Shown: piece by piece, positions 1-7,960 of the stretch
Position numbering within the stretch: position 1 is the stretch's first letter
Layout: every line of letters begins with the position of its first letter
Assembly (NCBI RefSeq): GCF_001571775.1
Contig: NZ_LRVM01000001.1
Location: forward strand, 620,001-684,000
DNA: 64,000 nucleotides
Direction of reading: 5' to 3'
Source: Anaerotignum neopropionicum
GTDB lineage: Bacteria; Bacillota; Clostridia; Lachnospirales; Anaerotignaceae
The notes under the pieces: generated by a model
Seen by the model: only the letters and a program-made list of their open reading frames with translations
What the model was told of the DNA's origin: nothing
Databases searched by the model: none
Translations under genes and position numbers: made by a program

Positions 1-1094
1 TGATTGGGGTAATCTCTTAAAATCATGTTATGCACCATATCCATAGAGCCGACTAAGCCCATACCCAAACGATCCTCGGGGATAAAACCCATACGGATAC
101 CAAGGCGGATAATATCTCGGGGGGTTTTCCCTAAAATATTTGCATTTTCAAAGAAAATACGTCCCTTCTCCGCAGGCAGAAGCCCTGCAATGGTTTCACA
201 GATTTCCTTTTGACCACTACCGGCAACGCCAGCAACACCTAAAATCTCGCCGGGAAATAGGTCGAAATTGATATCCTCTAAAGCATGCTTGTTTTCTTTT
301 GTGGAAACGTAAAGACCATCAACCTTTAACAAGGGTGTATCTTGACAGCAGTGGGGTTTTTCCAGCGCTAAATCTACTTTTTTGCCAACCATCATTTCAA
401 TCAGACGGCTTACTTCCACATCCCTTGTTTCCACGGTTTCGATGGACTGCCCACGGCGCAATACGGTAATACGGTCGGAAATTTCCATAACCTCATTGAG
501 CTTATGGGTGATAATTACAATGGCACAGCCTTGTTCCTTCATATTTCTTAAAATGGCAAAAAGACGCTTGATCTCCTGAGGGGTTAAAACTGCCGTTGGC
601 TCATCCAAAATAAGGATTTTAGCCCCACGGTACAACACCTTTATGATTTCCAGCGTCTGTTTTTCACCTACAGACATTTCATAAACTTTTTTATCGGGTT
701 TAATATCCAGACCATACCGGTCGCAAATGGCTTGCATTTCCTTCGTTAGCTGTTTGCCACGCAAAGCAATGCCTTTGCTGCCCATAACCATGTTTTCCTT
801 TGCCGTCATGACATCCACCAGTTTAAAATGCTGATGAATCATTCCGATGCCTAAAGCAATAGAGTCCTTGGGGGAGGAAAATTCCACTTCCTTGCCCAGA
901 ATAGAAATGGAACCGCTATCGGGAGTATAGATGCCGGAAAGCATACTCATGAGGGTACTTTTTCCCGCACCGTTTTCTCCTAATAGCGCATGAATCTCAC
1001 CGTTAAATACAGTGAGATTCACGTTTTCATTCGCCTTAACGGACCCAAAAGCTTTGGAAATGTTTTTCATTTCTATTGCTATTACGGGTTCCAT
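1..1094 (-). CDS. Sugar/nucleoside-type ABC transporter ATP-binding protein (partial)
   Basis: Partial: the gene runs off the left edge, so only about 364 N-terminal residues of a family that is usually about 500 residues long are present. The start is the ATG at 1094, behind an AGGAG site. The N-terminus carries an ABC Walker A motif (GENGAGKST), and the first nucleotide-binding domain and the beginning of a second can be followed. The family (RbsA/NupO/YufO type) has two fused ATPase domains and drives import together with membrane permeases. It lies 34 bp downstream of a BMP-family lipoprotein gene on the same strand, which points to a nucleoside/purine importer whose permease genes should lie beyond the left edge. 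The substrate is inferred from that neighbour only. Confidence 0.9.
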   Translation of the reverse strand, partial: MEPVIAIEMKNISKAFGSVKANENVNLTVFNGEIHALLGENGAGKSTLMSMLSGIYTPDSGSISILGKEVEFSSPKDSIALGIGMIHQHFKLVDVMTAKENMVMGSKGIALRGKQLTKEMQAICDRYGLDIKPDKKVYEMSVGEKQTLEIIKVLYRGAKILILDEPTAVLTPQEIKRLFAILRNMKEQGCAIVIITHKLNEVMEISDRITVLRRGQSIETVETRDVEVSRLIEMMVGKKVDLALEKPHCCQDTPLLKVDGLYVSTKENKHALEDINFDLFPGEILGVAGVAGSGQKEICETIAGLLPAEKGRIFFENANILGKTPRDIIRLGIRMGFIPEDRLGMGLVGSMDMVHNMILRDYPN

Positions 1095-1128
1095 ATTTTT
1101 TCTCCTAATCTTATAAAAAGGGGATTTT

Positions 1129-2259
1129 TTAGTTTACAGCGGAAACGCCCTTTACCAAGCTCTGCATTACTGTCCAGATGCCTGCTCTGTCCAGAGCTTC
1201 GCCTTCGGGAACAAGCACACTGCCGTCTGTATCATAGATAGGTCCGGCAAATACAGGGAACTCGCCTGCTTCCATTTTTGCTGCTACTTCGTTCACCTTA
1301 TCCTGTACATCCTGAGGTACCAAGTCTGTCATTGGTGCAAGGCCAATATAACCGTCCTTCATGGTTCCGTAGTAGGATTCGGGAACATAAGTGCCAGCAA
1401 TAATTTTTTCAATGGTAGGTACCAGGTACTTATCGTGATGCCAAACGGGAGCTGTCAAGAAAGCACCGGGAACGATTTCGGAGTTATCAAGGTTGTAGCC
1501 GATTGCCAATTTGCCTGCTGATTCTGCTGCCAGCTGAGGACCTGCGGAGTCAGCATGCTGTGTGATAATATCGCAATCCTGTGCCAAAAGAGATTCTGCC
1601 GCTGCTTTTTCACCGGCGGGATCGCCCCAGCTGTTTGTGTAAACAACCTTAACCTCAACGTCGGGGTTCACGCTCTGTGCGCCCAATGTGAAGGCATTAA
1701 TGCCAATATGAACTTCTGTGTAGGGGAATGCTGCAACGTAGCCCAGCTTATTTGTTTTTGTCATCATACCTGCAATCATACCGGACAGGTATCTGGGTTC
1801 TTCCATAGCACCAAAGTAGTTACCAAAGTTTGTATCATTCATTTTGTTGCCGGAGAAATGTAAGAAAGTCACATCAGGGTATTCTTCTGCCAGCTCGTCC
1901 AAGGCATCCATAAAGCCGAAGCTTGTACCAATGACAATTGTACAGCCTTGATCAATCATATTGATTGCTGTGGTTTTTACAGTTTGCTTTTCTTCTGCTA
2001 CGTTTTCAGCAATAATGGTTTCCACCTTATCGCCAAAGTATTCCTGCACAGCCTTTGTGCCGTTGTGCTGTGCCTGAGAATAACCGCCATCATTCTGAGA
2101 GCCAATGTAGATAAAACCAACCTTTGTTGCTTCTGCTGTATCGCCAGCTTCTGCTGCTTGATCTGCAGGTTTAGAAGCACTGCCGCCGCAGCCAACCAGA
2201 GCTGTCATAGACATTGTTACTGCCAACGCCAATGCCAAAAATTTTGTAAACTTTTTCAT
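1129..2259 (-). CDS. BMP family ABC transporter substrate-binding lipoprotein
   Basis: 376 aa. It has a typical lipoprotein signal peptide (KKFTKFLALALAV hydrophobic core) ending in the lipobox ALVGC, followed by a short Ala/Asp/Glu linker. The rest resembles the BMP/PnrA/TmpC family of extracellular binding proteins (GFIYIGSQNDGGY near the mature N-terminus, then a central GCTIVIGTSFG stretch). Relatives bind nucleosides or related purines at the cell surface and deliver them to the ABC importer encoded next. It lies between xpt and the ATPase on the same strand, with GGAGAG before ATG. The 152-bp gap from xpt holds inverted repeats (around 2321-2340 and 2362-2390 on the + strand) without a convincing U-tract, and no recognisable purine riboswitch. 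Confidence 0.9.
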   Translation of the reverse strand: MKKFTKFLALALAVTMSMTALVGCGGSASKPADQAAEAGDTAEATKVGFIYIGSQNDGGYSQAQHNGTKAVQEYFGDKVETIIAENVAEEKQTVKTTAINMIDQGCTIVIGTSFGFMDALDELAEEYPDVTFLHFSGNKMNDTNFGNYFGAMEEPRYLSGMIAGMMTKTNKLGYVAAFPYTEVHIGINAFTLGAQSVNPDVEVKVVYTNSWGDPAGEKAAAESLLAQDCDIITQHADSAGPQLAAESAGKLAIGYNLDNSEIVPGAFLTAPVWHHDKYLVPTIEKIIAGTYVPESYYGTMKDGYIGLAPMTDLVPQDVQDKVNEVAAKMEAGEFPVFAGPIYDTDGSVLVPEGEALDRAGIWTVMQSLVKGVSAVN

Positions 2260-2411
2260 GGTTTCTCTCCTTTTCTTTTAAACATATAGTAATAAAATAG
2301 TGACAGGTATGTTAAACGCCCTCCCCTTTTTTTTGAAGGCGATATAACCAAATGAAAATGCTTCCTTTGCAATAATACCAGAAAAAACAGAAAACAGCAA
2401 AGAAGGACGCA

Positions 2412-2987
2412 TTAATCTTTAAAAAAGATTTTTCCGTCCTCAATTTTTGTAATCACAGCTAAAGAATCAACATAATAACCAAGCTCCCGCAGCTTTTTGC
2501 TGCCACCTTGAAATTCTTTTTCCACAATGGCGGCAATGCCGCAAACGGTTCCCCCTGCTTGTTCAACAAGGCTTGCAAGCCCTGCAGCCGCCTCACCGTG
2601 GGCAAGAAAATCGTCAAGAATTAAGACCTTGTCATCTTTTTCTAAATATTTTTTGGACACTTTGGCAATAGAAACTGTGCCTTTGGTGAAAGACTTCACA
2701 GGAGCACCATAAAAACCCTCAGTCATTGTATTCGGTTGGGATTTTTTAGCAAAAACAACAGGCACAAGATCAAAATAAATGGCTGTAATGGCGGCAATGC
2801 CGATGCCCGATGCTTCGATGGTAAGGATTTTATTGATCCCCATGCTCCCGAAGCGGCGATAAATCTCTTTGCCTAATGCCATAAATAAGCCAATATCCAT
2901 CTGGTGGTTCAAGAAAGAATCCACCTTAACGATCTCTGTGCCTATCTCTGTTCCGTCGTTTATAATTCTGCGTTTTAATAATTCCAT
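2412..2987 (-). CDS. xpt: Xanthine phosphoribosyltransferase
   Basis: 191 aa, the usual Xpt length. The protein begins MELLKRRI and carries the PRPP-binding signature VLILDDFLAHGEAA, typical of type I phosphoribosyltransferases of the Xpt subgroup. It converts xanthine and PRPP to XMP in the cytoplasm (purine salvage). It is read toward the BMP/ABC importer, so uptake and salvage genes lie together, as expected for a purine-scavenging unit. A good sigma-A promoter lies upstream at 3040-3068, but I do not see the purine-riboswitch aptamer that often precedes xpt in Firmicutes. Confidence 0.95.
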   Translation of the reverse strand: MELLKRRIINDGTEIGTEIVKVDSFLNHQMDIGLFMALGKEIYRRFGSMGINKILTIEASGIGIAAITAIYFDLVPVVFAKKSQPNTMTEGFYGAPVKSFTKGTVSIAKVSKKYLEKDDKVLILDDFLAHGEAAAGLASLVEQAGGTVCGIAAIVEKEFQGGSKKLRELGYYVDSLAVITKIEDGKIFFKD

Positions 2988-3039
2988 GATAGATGGCTCC
3001 CTCTTATGTATAAAACTCGTTAATAAAAAAGGTATTTTT

Positions 3040-3068
3040 ATTATACGGTTGTAAAATCACGATGTAAA
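3040..3068 (-). promoter_or_regulatory. Sigma-A promoter of xpt
   Basis: On the minus strand TTTACA (3063-3068) and TATAAT (3040-3045) are separated by exactly 17 bp, about 55 bp upstream of the xpt start. No purine aptamer is recognisable between promoter and gene. Confidence 0.75.
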
Positions 3069-3233
3069 TAGGGTAAAGTCGAATTGTATAATTTTTTGTT
3101 ACCATGTATAAGCATGATGGAAAAATAAGCGGAAAAACCATAATAAATCTACTAGGGTTTGGGGAAAAGTAATGAAAGAAAATGACAACAATTTGAAAAA
3201 CAACGCTGCCTTGTGTTTTTTTTTGTAAGTGTT

Positions 3234-3269
3234 TAAAAAAAGGAGGACAACGAATAAAGTTGTCCTCCT
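3234..3269 (-). terminator. Rho-independent terminator of the 59-aa hypothetical gene
   Basis: A perfect 11-bp stem (AGGAGGACAAC paired with GTTGTCCTCCT, 7-nt loop), followed on the minus strand by a run of T. It lies 13 bp beyond the stop of the 3283-3462 gene and separates it from xpt. Confidence 0.9.
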
Positions 3270-3282
3270 AAAACAGATCAAC

Positions 3283-3462
3283 TTATTTTTCGCCATTTGC
3301 CTTTTCCAATTCAGCCAGTGAGTTGTGCAGGGCAATACGACCAAGAATATCTGACCGTTCTTCGGTGGTTAAGGTGTAAAAACGTTTCATATCCGCATCG
3401 TTATGAGCGATTTCCTGCACTAATTCAGGGCGAAGGGTAGAGATATCTTGAAAAATTTTCAT
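3283..3462 (-). CDS. Hypothetical 59-aa protein
   Basis: 59 aa, starting MKIFQDIST. I chose the ATG at 3462 because it has an ideal site (AGGAGGTGAAAGT) just upstream; longer readings of this frame have none. The protein is short, charged and predicted helical (ETKR-rich), without a signal peptide, membrane segment or cysteines. It has its own strong terminator, so it behaves as a monocistronic unit, divergent from the zinc-ribbon gene. I do not recognise the family. Clean RBS, clean terminator and normal codon use argue that it is a real gene. Confidence 0.75.
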   Translation of the reverse strand: MKIFQDISTLRPELVQEIAHNDADMKRFYTLTTEERSDILGRIALHNSLAELEKANGEK

Positions 3463-3583
3463 ACTTTCACCTCCTGTAATTATTATGTGAAAAAAGCAGA
3501 AAAATGATTCAGCGAGAATTGATTTTTGTGCTGGAATGCATGTATAATTTATGGGAGTTGTTTTTTGGAAAGGAATGAGGTAA

Positions 3584-4069
3584 ATGGAATTTTTTGATAA
3601 ATTAGGCGAGGCCGCCAGAAGCTTAACGGAAAAAGCCGGCGACAGCTTGGAAACAAACCGTTTGACGGGAGAGATTTCCATTGAAAAAGGAAATATCCAA
3701 TATTATCAAAGGGAATTGGGAGAGCACTATTGGGCGAAGTTTGCCGTTGGCGAAAAATTGGATGACGAGGCAATGCTGATTTGCGATAAGGTTGTTGTAA
3801 GTCAAGACCGTATTCGTCAAATGGAAATGGAAATTGAAAAAATAAAGAAGGAACGAGAAGGGATTTTAGAGGAACGGGCAAAGGCAAAGCGTTTGCAGGC
3901 AGAGAAAGAAGAACAAGCAGAAAGTGAAATTCCGAAAACCGAGGAGTCTGCTTTGCCTGGTGTGGCTGAAGAAAAAGGAGCGGCTGTGCCTAGGTTTTGC
4001 TCCAATTGCGGTGGGGCAATAAAAGAAGGGCAGCGGTTTTGTATTTTCTGTGGCACAGAGGCGAAGTAA
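3584..4069 (+). CDS. Coiled-coil protein with C-terminal zinc ribbon
   Basis: 161 aa. The N-terminal 30 residues are amphipathic (MEFFDKLGEAARSL); residues of about 70-115 form a charged Glu/Lys/Arg-rich coiled coil; the last 30 residues carry CSNCG and CIFCG, a four-cysteine zinc ribbon of the double-CxxC type. Similar small zinc-ribbon proteins are common in Clostridia but have no settled role. It starts at ATG behind GGAATGAGG, divergent from the 59-aa gene. The zinc site and coiled coil are seen; the function is unknown. Confidence 0.8.
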   Translation: MEFFDKLGEAARSLTEKAGDSLETNRLTGEISIEKGNIQYYQRELGEHYWAKFAVGEKLDDEAMLICDKVVVSQDRIRQMEMEIEKIKKEREGILEERAKAKRLQAEKEEQAESEIPKTEESALPGVAEEKGAAVPRFCSNCGGAIKEGQRFCIFCGTEAK

Positions 4070-4361
4070 GGATATCGTTGACTTGTTTTTTTCCATGTGT
4101 TACCATCAAAAAAGGTTAGACGCCTAATTTGAGTTGGAAATATAATTTTCTCCATAGGGCTTGGCATATATATAAATGAAATGAAAAATTCTTTGGCGTA
4201 AGGAGAAACCATATGGGCGGCAAAGAATGAGAGTGTGAGGTAAGCCAAAGAAGGATAAGATGAAAAGAAAAGTCGGCATTCAGTGGGAATGAGGGGAGAA
4301 GGTCACGAAAATTCACATTGGTGGTGTGCCTTTTTCTCGAAAATTCAAAGAAAAAGGAAGG
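4070..4361 (+). other. Gene-free stretch with an AAAAAGG/CCTTTTT hairpin
   Basis: No supportable ORF. A hairpin (CCTTTTTCT, 4330-4338, paired with AGAAAAAGG, 4350-4358) stands just before a second, terminator-like hairpin at 4362. It may be only the 3' UTR of the zinc-ribbon gene; an independent small RNA is possible but unproven. Confidence 0.4.
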
Positions 4362-4393
4362 CATTCTATCAAATGGGGTAGGATGCTTTTTTG
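4362..4393 (+). terminator. Rho-independent terminator
   Basis: Stem GCATTCTATC / GGGTAGGATGC (with G-U pairs) around a short AAATG loop, followed by TTTTTT. It ends transcription coming from the zinc-ribbon gene or from within the 4070-4361 gap, upstream of the MATE gene. Confidence 0.7.
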
Positions 4394-4512
4394 ATGGTAA
4401 AATTTATTTTTGCATATAAGTTTTGTGCAAGCTTTTTTAAGGTTTGCAGGCTTGGGGAAAGAGTCCAGAGAGTTTGTTATTTTTCATATGTCTTTTTTCT
4501 AAGGGGGAGCGT

Positions 4513-5883
4513 ATGGCACAGGAAAATGTACTGGGTACGGAAAAGGTTGGAAGGCTGCTGTTCAAATTCTCAGTCCCTACGGCGCTGACTTTGATGGTAA
4601 ACAGCCTATATAATATTGTAGATCAAATTTTTATTGGCCGTGCCGTTGGGATTGATGGTGTGGCGGCCACCAATGTTAGCTTTCCTCTTTTTATTTTGGT
4701 AGCGGCGGTATCCCTATTAATCGGGGATGGATGTGCCGCCAATATCAGCCTTTCTTTGGGACGTGACGAAGGAGAGATTGCCAAACGATATTTTGTCAAC
4801 GGATTTTTACTGCTTTTTATGGCAGGGGCAGTAATTTTTTTTGGTGGAATAATATTTTTAAAGCCTATGCTGCTATTTTTTGGCGCATCCACGGCGGTGA
4901 TTGATATTTCTGCGGCGTATACAGGAATTATTTTATGGGGCTTTCCCTTTTCCATGTTTACCATGGCACTAACGGCAATCATTCGGGCAGACGGAAACCC
5001 AGGCTATATGATGCGCACCATGATGATTGGGACGGCAATTAATTTGGTATTAGACCCGATTTTGATTTTTTGGTGTGACATGGGTGTGCAGGGGGCAGCC
5101 CTTGCCACCATTGCAGGACAAATGATATCGGGAGGGCTTGCCTTGGCGTATCTGCCAAGGATGGAGCATTTACGCCTACATAAGGAAAAAATCAGGCTGG
5201 AGAGAGCGTACGTTTTTTCTATTTTTAAACTGGGTTTTCCCAGCTTTTGTATGCAGATGGCTACGGCTGCCACACAAATCGTAATGTACAATTTAATGCG
5301 GCGCTATGGGGAAATAAGCGTTTATGGCAGTGAAATTACCCTTTCCGCCTATGGCATTATGACGAAATTATATCAGATTGCCCATTCCATGTTCGTTGGC
5401 CTGGCAGCTGGAACGCAGCCCATCCATGGGTTTAATTTTGGCGCAAAGCGGTTTGGACGGGTGCGGCAAACCTATCGTGTGGGGTTTGTTGCTTCTCTTG
5501 TCATTTCTTTTCTTTGGTTTAGTATTTTCCGTTGGGGCGGTACCATTATTGCGGAAATTTTTGTACAAAATGAGCCTTTGTTTTTGGAATTTACAAGGGA
5601 CTGCTTTCGGGCATATATGCTGGCGTTTTTTCTGTATGGGCCGCCGCAGATTACCGCTTCCTTCTTTCAGGCGGTGGGTAAGCCCATGAAAGCCCTTTTA
5701 GTTGCGCTGGCAAGACAGGTTATTTTTTTGATTCCCTTGGCATTATTGCTTTCAAGGAGATTTGGTCTGGAGGGTGCCTTATTTGCCGCACCCATAGCGG
5801 ATACCATGGCGTTTTTACTGGCGATAGCTATGGTTTTCTATGAATTTCATACTTGGAAGCAGGTCTACAATATTGCAGATTAG
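4513..5883 (+). CDS. MATE family multidrug efflux transporter
   Basis: 456 aa from the ATG at 4513, which has GGGGGAG upstream; an ORF extension to 4444 would cross repeat-like sequence and has no RBS. The protein has about twelve hydrophobic segments in two similar halves, begins TEKVGRLLFKFSVPTAL and contains NSLYNIVDQIFIGR, the usual start of MatE domain 1. MATE proteins export cationic drugs and metabolites by Na+ or H+ antiport. It stands alone: a terminator lies upstream and repeat A1 directly downstream. The substrate cannot be told from sequence. Confidence 0.92.
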   Translation: MAQENVLGTEKVGRLLFKFSVPTALTLMVNSLYNIVDQIFIGRAVGIDGVAATNVSFPLFILVAAVSLLIGDGCAANISLSLGRDEGEIAKRYFVNGFLLLFMAGAVIFFGGIIFLKPMLLFFGASTAVIDISAAYTGIILWGFPFSMFTMALTAIIRADGNPGYMMRTMMIGTAINLVLDPILIFWCDMGVQGAALATIAGQMISGGLALAYLPRMEHLRLHKEKIRLERAYVFSIFKLGFPSFCMQMATAATQIVMYNLMRRYGEISVYGSEITLSAYGIMTKLYQIAHSMFVGLAAGTQPIHGFNFGAKRFGRVRQTYRVGFVASLVISFLWFSIFRWGGTIIAEIFVQNEPLFLEFTRDCFRAYMLAFFLYGPPQITASFFQAVGKPMKALLVALARQVIFLIPLALLLSRRFGLEGALFAAPIADTMAFLLAIAMVFYEFHTWKQVYNIAD

Positions 5884-5959
5884 AATAAAACTTAAAAGAC
5901 GAAAAAGAAATATATTTTTTCACCAGATGGATGACAAACCATGGGCGTAGGGTCAGGAA

Positions 5960-6150
5960 TTTTGCTGCGCAAAACCATCACTGTGTGATGGCAGCGTTTT
6001 CTTCGCTGTTCCATCCAAACCCACTTGCATTTTGAAAAAAGCAAGACCAAAAACTTTTACTAAAAATGCATATTCATGTGGTTTTAGATGGGTCAATGGG
6101 TGAAACCCTTGTGGGTGTTTGAGGGCAAAGCCCTCAAGGTTTTGTCTTTG
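5960..6150 (+). repeat. Family A modular hairpin repeat, copy 1
   Basis: Contains the conserved core of family A: the CTTGC-TTTTTGA-AAAAAGCAAG-like hairpin with CAAGACCAAAAACTTTTA, the HCATATTCATGYGG hairpin, GGGTGAAACCCTTGTGGG, and TTGAGGGCAAAGCCCTCAA. The first module (GCCCAAGATAGGGC) is degenerate here. It fills most of the 376-bp gap between the MATE and deacetylase genes. Confidence 0.85.
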
Positions 6151-6259
6151 AACTTCGTCAGATAAATATTTTTTTCGTTTTTCTATGGGTAAAAATACGG
6201 AATATTGGACAAATTTTTCGTGTATGTTAAGAACAAACGGCATAGAAGGGCTGAGAAAA

Positions 6260-7051
6260 ATGAGGAAATTTTGGAAAAACAGTTTTTGTTATGTATTGTT
6301 ATTTGCCTTTTGCTTTGTAGGTGGTAGATTGACTGCCGCAAGACAGGCGGTAAAGGTGTCAAATATGGCTTCCACGGGAAAGCTTGCCATTGTCATTGAT
6401 GATTTTGGGTATAACGGGGAGGGTACGGATAAAATGCTAGCCTTGCCCGTTCCTTTCACGGCGGCGGTAATGCCCTTTTCCCAATATTCCGTGGAAAATG
6501 CAAAAAAAGCGGTGGAAGCAGGGAAGGAAGTTATTATACATATGCCTATGGAGGCCTTGACGGGTAAGCCCGAATGGGTGGGAGATAAGGGCGTTTTTCG
6601 AAAAATGACCGACGAGGAAATTAAGGCTGTGGTGGAGGAGGCATATTCCATTTTGCCCGATGCTGTGGGGATGAATAATCATATGGGCTCGGCCATCATG
6701 GAGGACACAAGGTGTCTTGGAGTCGTATTGGATATACTCAAAGAGGAAAACGGTTTTTTTATTGACAGCGTGACTACTGCGAAAAGCCAAGGAAGAGCAT
6801 TGGCGGAGGAAAAAGGTGTGCCGTTTTTCGCCAGAAGCGTATTTTTAGATGGCACAAACGACGTGGGAACGGTGAAGGAAAATCTGCGCAAGGCTGGGAA
6901 AATTGCCTTAAGGGATGGAAAAGCCCTTGCAATCGGCCATGTTGGCCCCGAAGGTGGGGAAGTTACCCAAAAGGCAATTGAAGACCTAATTCCTGAATTG
7001 GAGGAAGCAGGAATAACCTTTGTTGCCGCAGGGGATTTGATAGAAGAATAA
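6260..7051 (+). CDS. Divergent polysaccharide deacetylase family protein (YibQ-like)
   Basis: 263 aa from the ATG at 6260; upstream in-frame ATGs at 6185 and 6224 have poorer ribosome sites. An N-terminal hydrophobic segment (SFCYVLLFAFCFVGG) should act as a signal anchor. The following domain begins AIVIDDFG and contains HMPMEAL, MNNHMGS and GHVGPE, typical of the YibQ/DUF610 branch of the NodB-like deacetylase fold. Relatives are thought to act on cell-envelope glycans, but the reaction is not established. It is flanked on both sides by family A repeats and appears monocistronic. Confidence 0.85.
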   Translation: MRKFWKNSFCYVLLFAFCFVGGRLTAARQAVKVSNMASTGKLAIVIDDFGYNGEGTDKMLALPVPFTAAVMPFSQYSVENAKKAVEAGKEVIIHMPMEALTGKPEWVGDKGVFRKMTDEEIKAVVEEAYSILPDAVGMNNHMGSAIMEDTRCLGVVLDILKEENGFFIDSVTTAKSQGRALAEEKGVPFFARSVFLDGTNDVGTVKENLRKAGKIALRDGKALAIGHVGPEGGEVTQKAIEDLIPELEEAGITFVAAGDLIEE

Positions 7052-7096
7052 ATCAAAACAACAATATTTGAAGAATCTTTTGACGGATAGATTCAA

Positions 7097-7125
7097 TTTT
7101 CTTTTCTTGGGGGATATGGTATAAT
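7097..7125 (+). promoter_or_regulatory. Candidate promoter of the recU-tldD-pmbA operon
   Basis: A consensus TATAAT at 7120-7125 is preceded by an extended -10 TG (7117-7118); a weak -35 TTTTCT lies 17 bp upstream. If used, the whole of repeat A2 would be transcribed into the recU leader. Confidence 0.5.
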
Positions 7126-7139
7126 CAGAATGTCGAAAA

Positions 7140-7345
7140 ACTTGGGCGCCGCCCTCTCACTGTCCAAGATAGGGCAGATGGCGAAGCCGGCTTTTGCGTA
7201 GCAAAAGTGATGACCACCTGCTTGCTTTTTGAAAAAAGCAAGACCAAAAACTTTTATACAAACCGCATGTTCATGGGGTTTCTTAGGGGTCAAGGGTGAA
7301 ACCCTTGTGGGTGTTTGAGGGCAAAGCTCTCAAGATTTTGACTTT
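7140..7345 (+). repeat. Family A modular hairpin repeat, copy 2
   Basis: A nearly complete copy: the first module (CCCAAGATAGGGC type, GCGAAGCCGGCTTTTGCG, GTAGCAAAAGTGATGACC), the CTTGCTTTTTGAAAAAAGCAAG hairpin, the CCGCATGTTCATGGGG hairpin, and the AAACCCTTGTGGG / GAGGGCAAAGCTCTC tail. It lies between a good -10 box and recU. Confidence 0.9.
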
Positions 7346-7396
7346 ATTGATCGCTGAGGTGTTCTTGTAGAATAGGAACGGCAATGAGGAGGAAGT

Positions 7397-7960
7397 ATGT
7401 CTCACTGGAATTCAAGGGGGCTAAGAGGTAGCTCATTCGAAGAAAATATTAACTTTACCAATGAAAAATATCGGCAGAGGGGTCTTGCGCTATTTCAAAA
7501 AATTCCTACGCCGATTACACCGGTAAAGATCAACCAAGAAAACAAAACCATTACGTTAGCCTATTTTGAAAAGCAAAGCACAGTAGACTATATCGGTGTG
7601 GCGCAGGGTATTCCCGTTTGCTTTGATGCAAAGGAGACCGCCCATAAGCACCTTCCATTGCAAAATATACATCAGCACCAGATGGAATTTATGGCAGATT
7701 TTCGGGCACAGCGAGGGTTGGCTTTTCTTCTGGTGCATTTTACTGCCTTGGATGCCTATTATTTGCTGCCTTTTGAAATTTTGGAGGACTTTTGGCTGAA
7801 AGCGGAACAGGGCGGAAGAAAATCTATTCCCCTTGAGGCTTTTGAAGAAAAATATCGAATACAAAAAACGGGGAACGGCTTATTGCATTATTTGGAAGCG
7901 GTTAGTCAATACTTAGAGGAAATGGAAGAAAAACGAAGAAGGGATGGAGGTCTATGCTAA
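7397..7960 (+). CDS. recU: Holliday junction resolvase RecU
   Basis: 187 aa. RecU signatures are in order: NSRGLRGSSFEENI near the N-terminus, KQSTVDYIGV (catalytic Asp), CFDAKET (catalytic acid and Lys) and NIHQHQ. RecU cuts Holliday junctions in recombinational repair and chromosome segregation in Firmicutes. It starts at ATG behind GAGGAGGAAGT. Its 3' end overlaps the next gene by 7 bp, so it is the first gene of an operon with two TldD/PmbA-type genes. In Bacillus recU is usually paired with a penicillin-binding protein gene instead. Confidence 0.95.
   Translation: MSHWNSRGLRGSSFEENINFTNEKYRQRGLALFQKIPTPITPVKINQENKTITLAYFEKQSTVDYIGVAQGIPVCFDAKETAHKHLPLQNIHQHQMEFMADFRAQRGLAFLLVHFTALDAYYLLPFEILEDFWLKAEQGGRKSIPLEAFEEKYRIQKTGNGLLHYLEAVSQYLEEMEEKRRRDGGLC

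Noticed and set aside
1129-2289. Several 60-110 codon frames antisense to bmp
   Set aside because: Shadows of the real gene, rich in Cys/Leu from complementary codons, without RBS.
2260-2411. Purine riboswitch upstream of bmp or xpt
   Set aside because: Searched for the conserved core (TATA...GG, TCTACC, CCG); only weak inverted repeats were seen there and before xpt.
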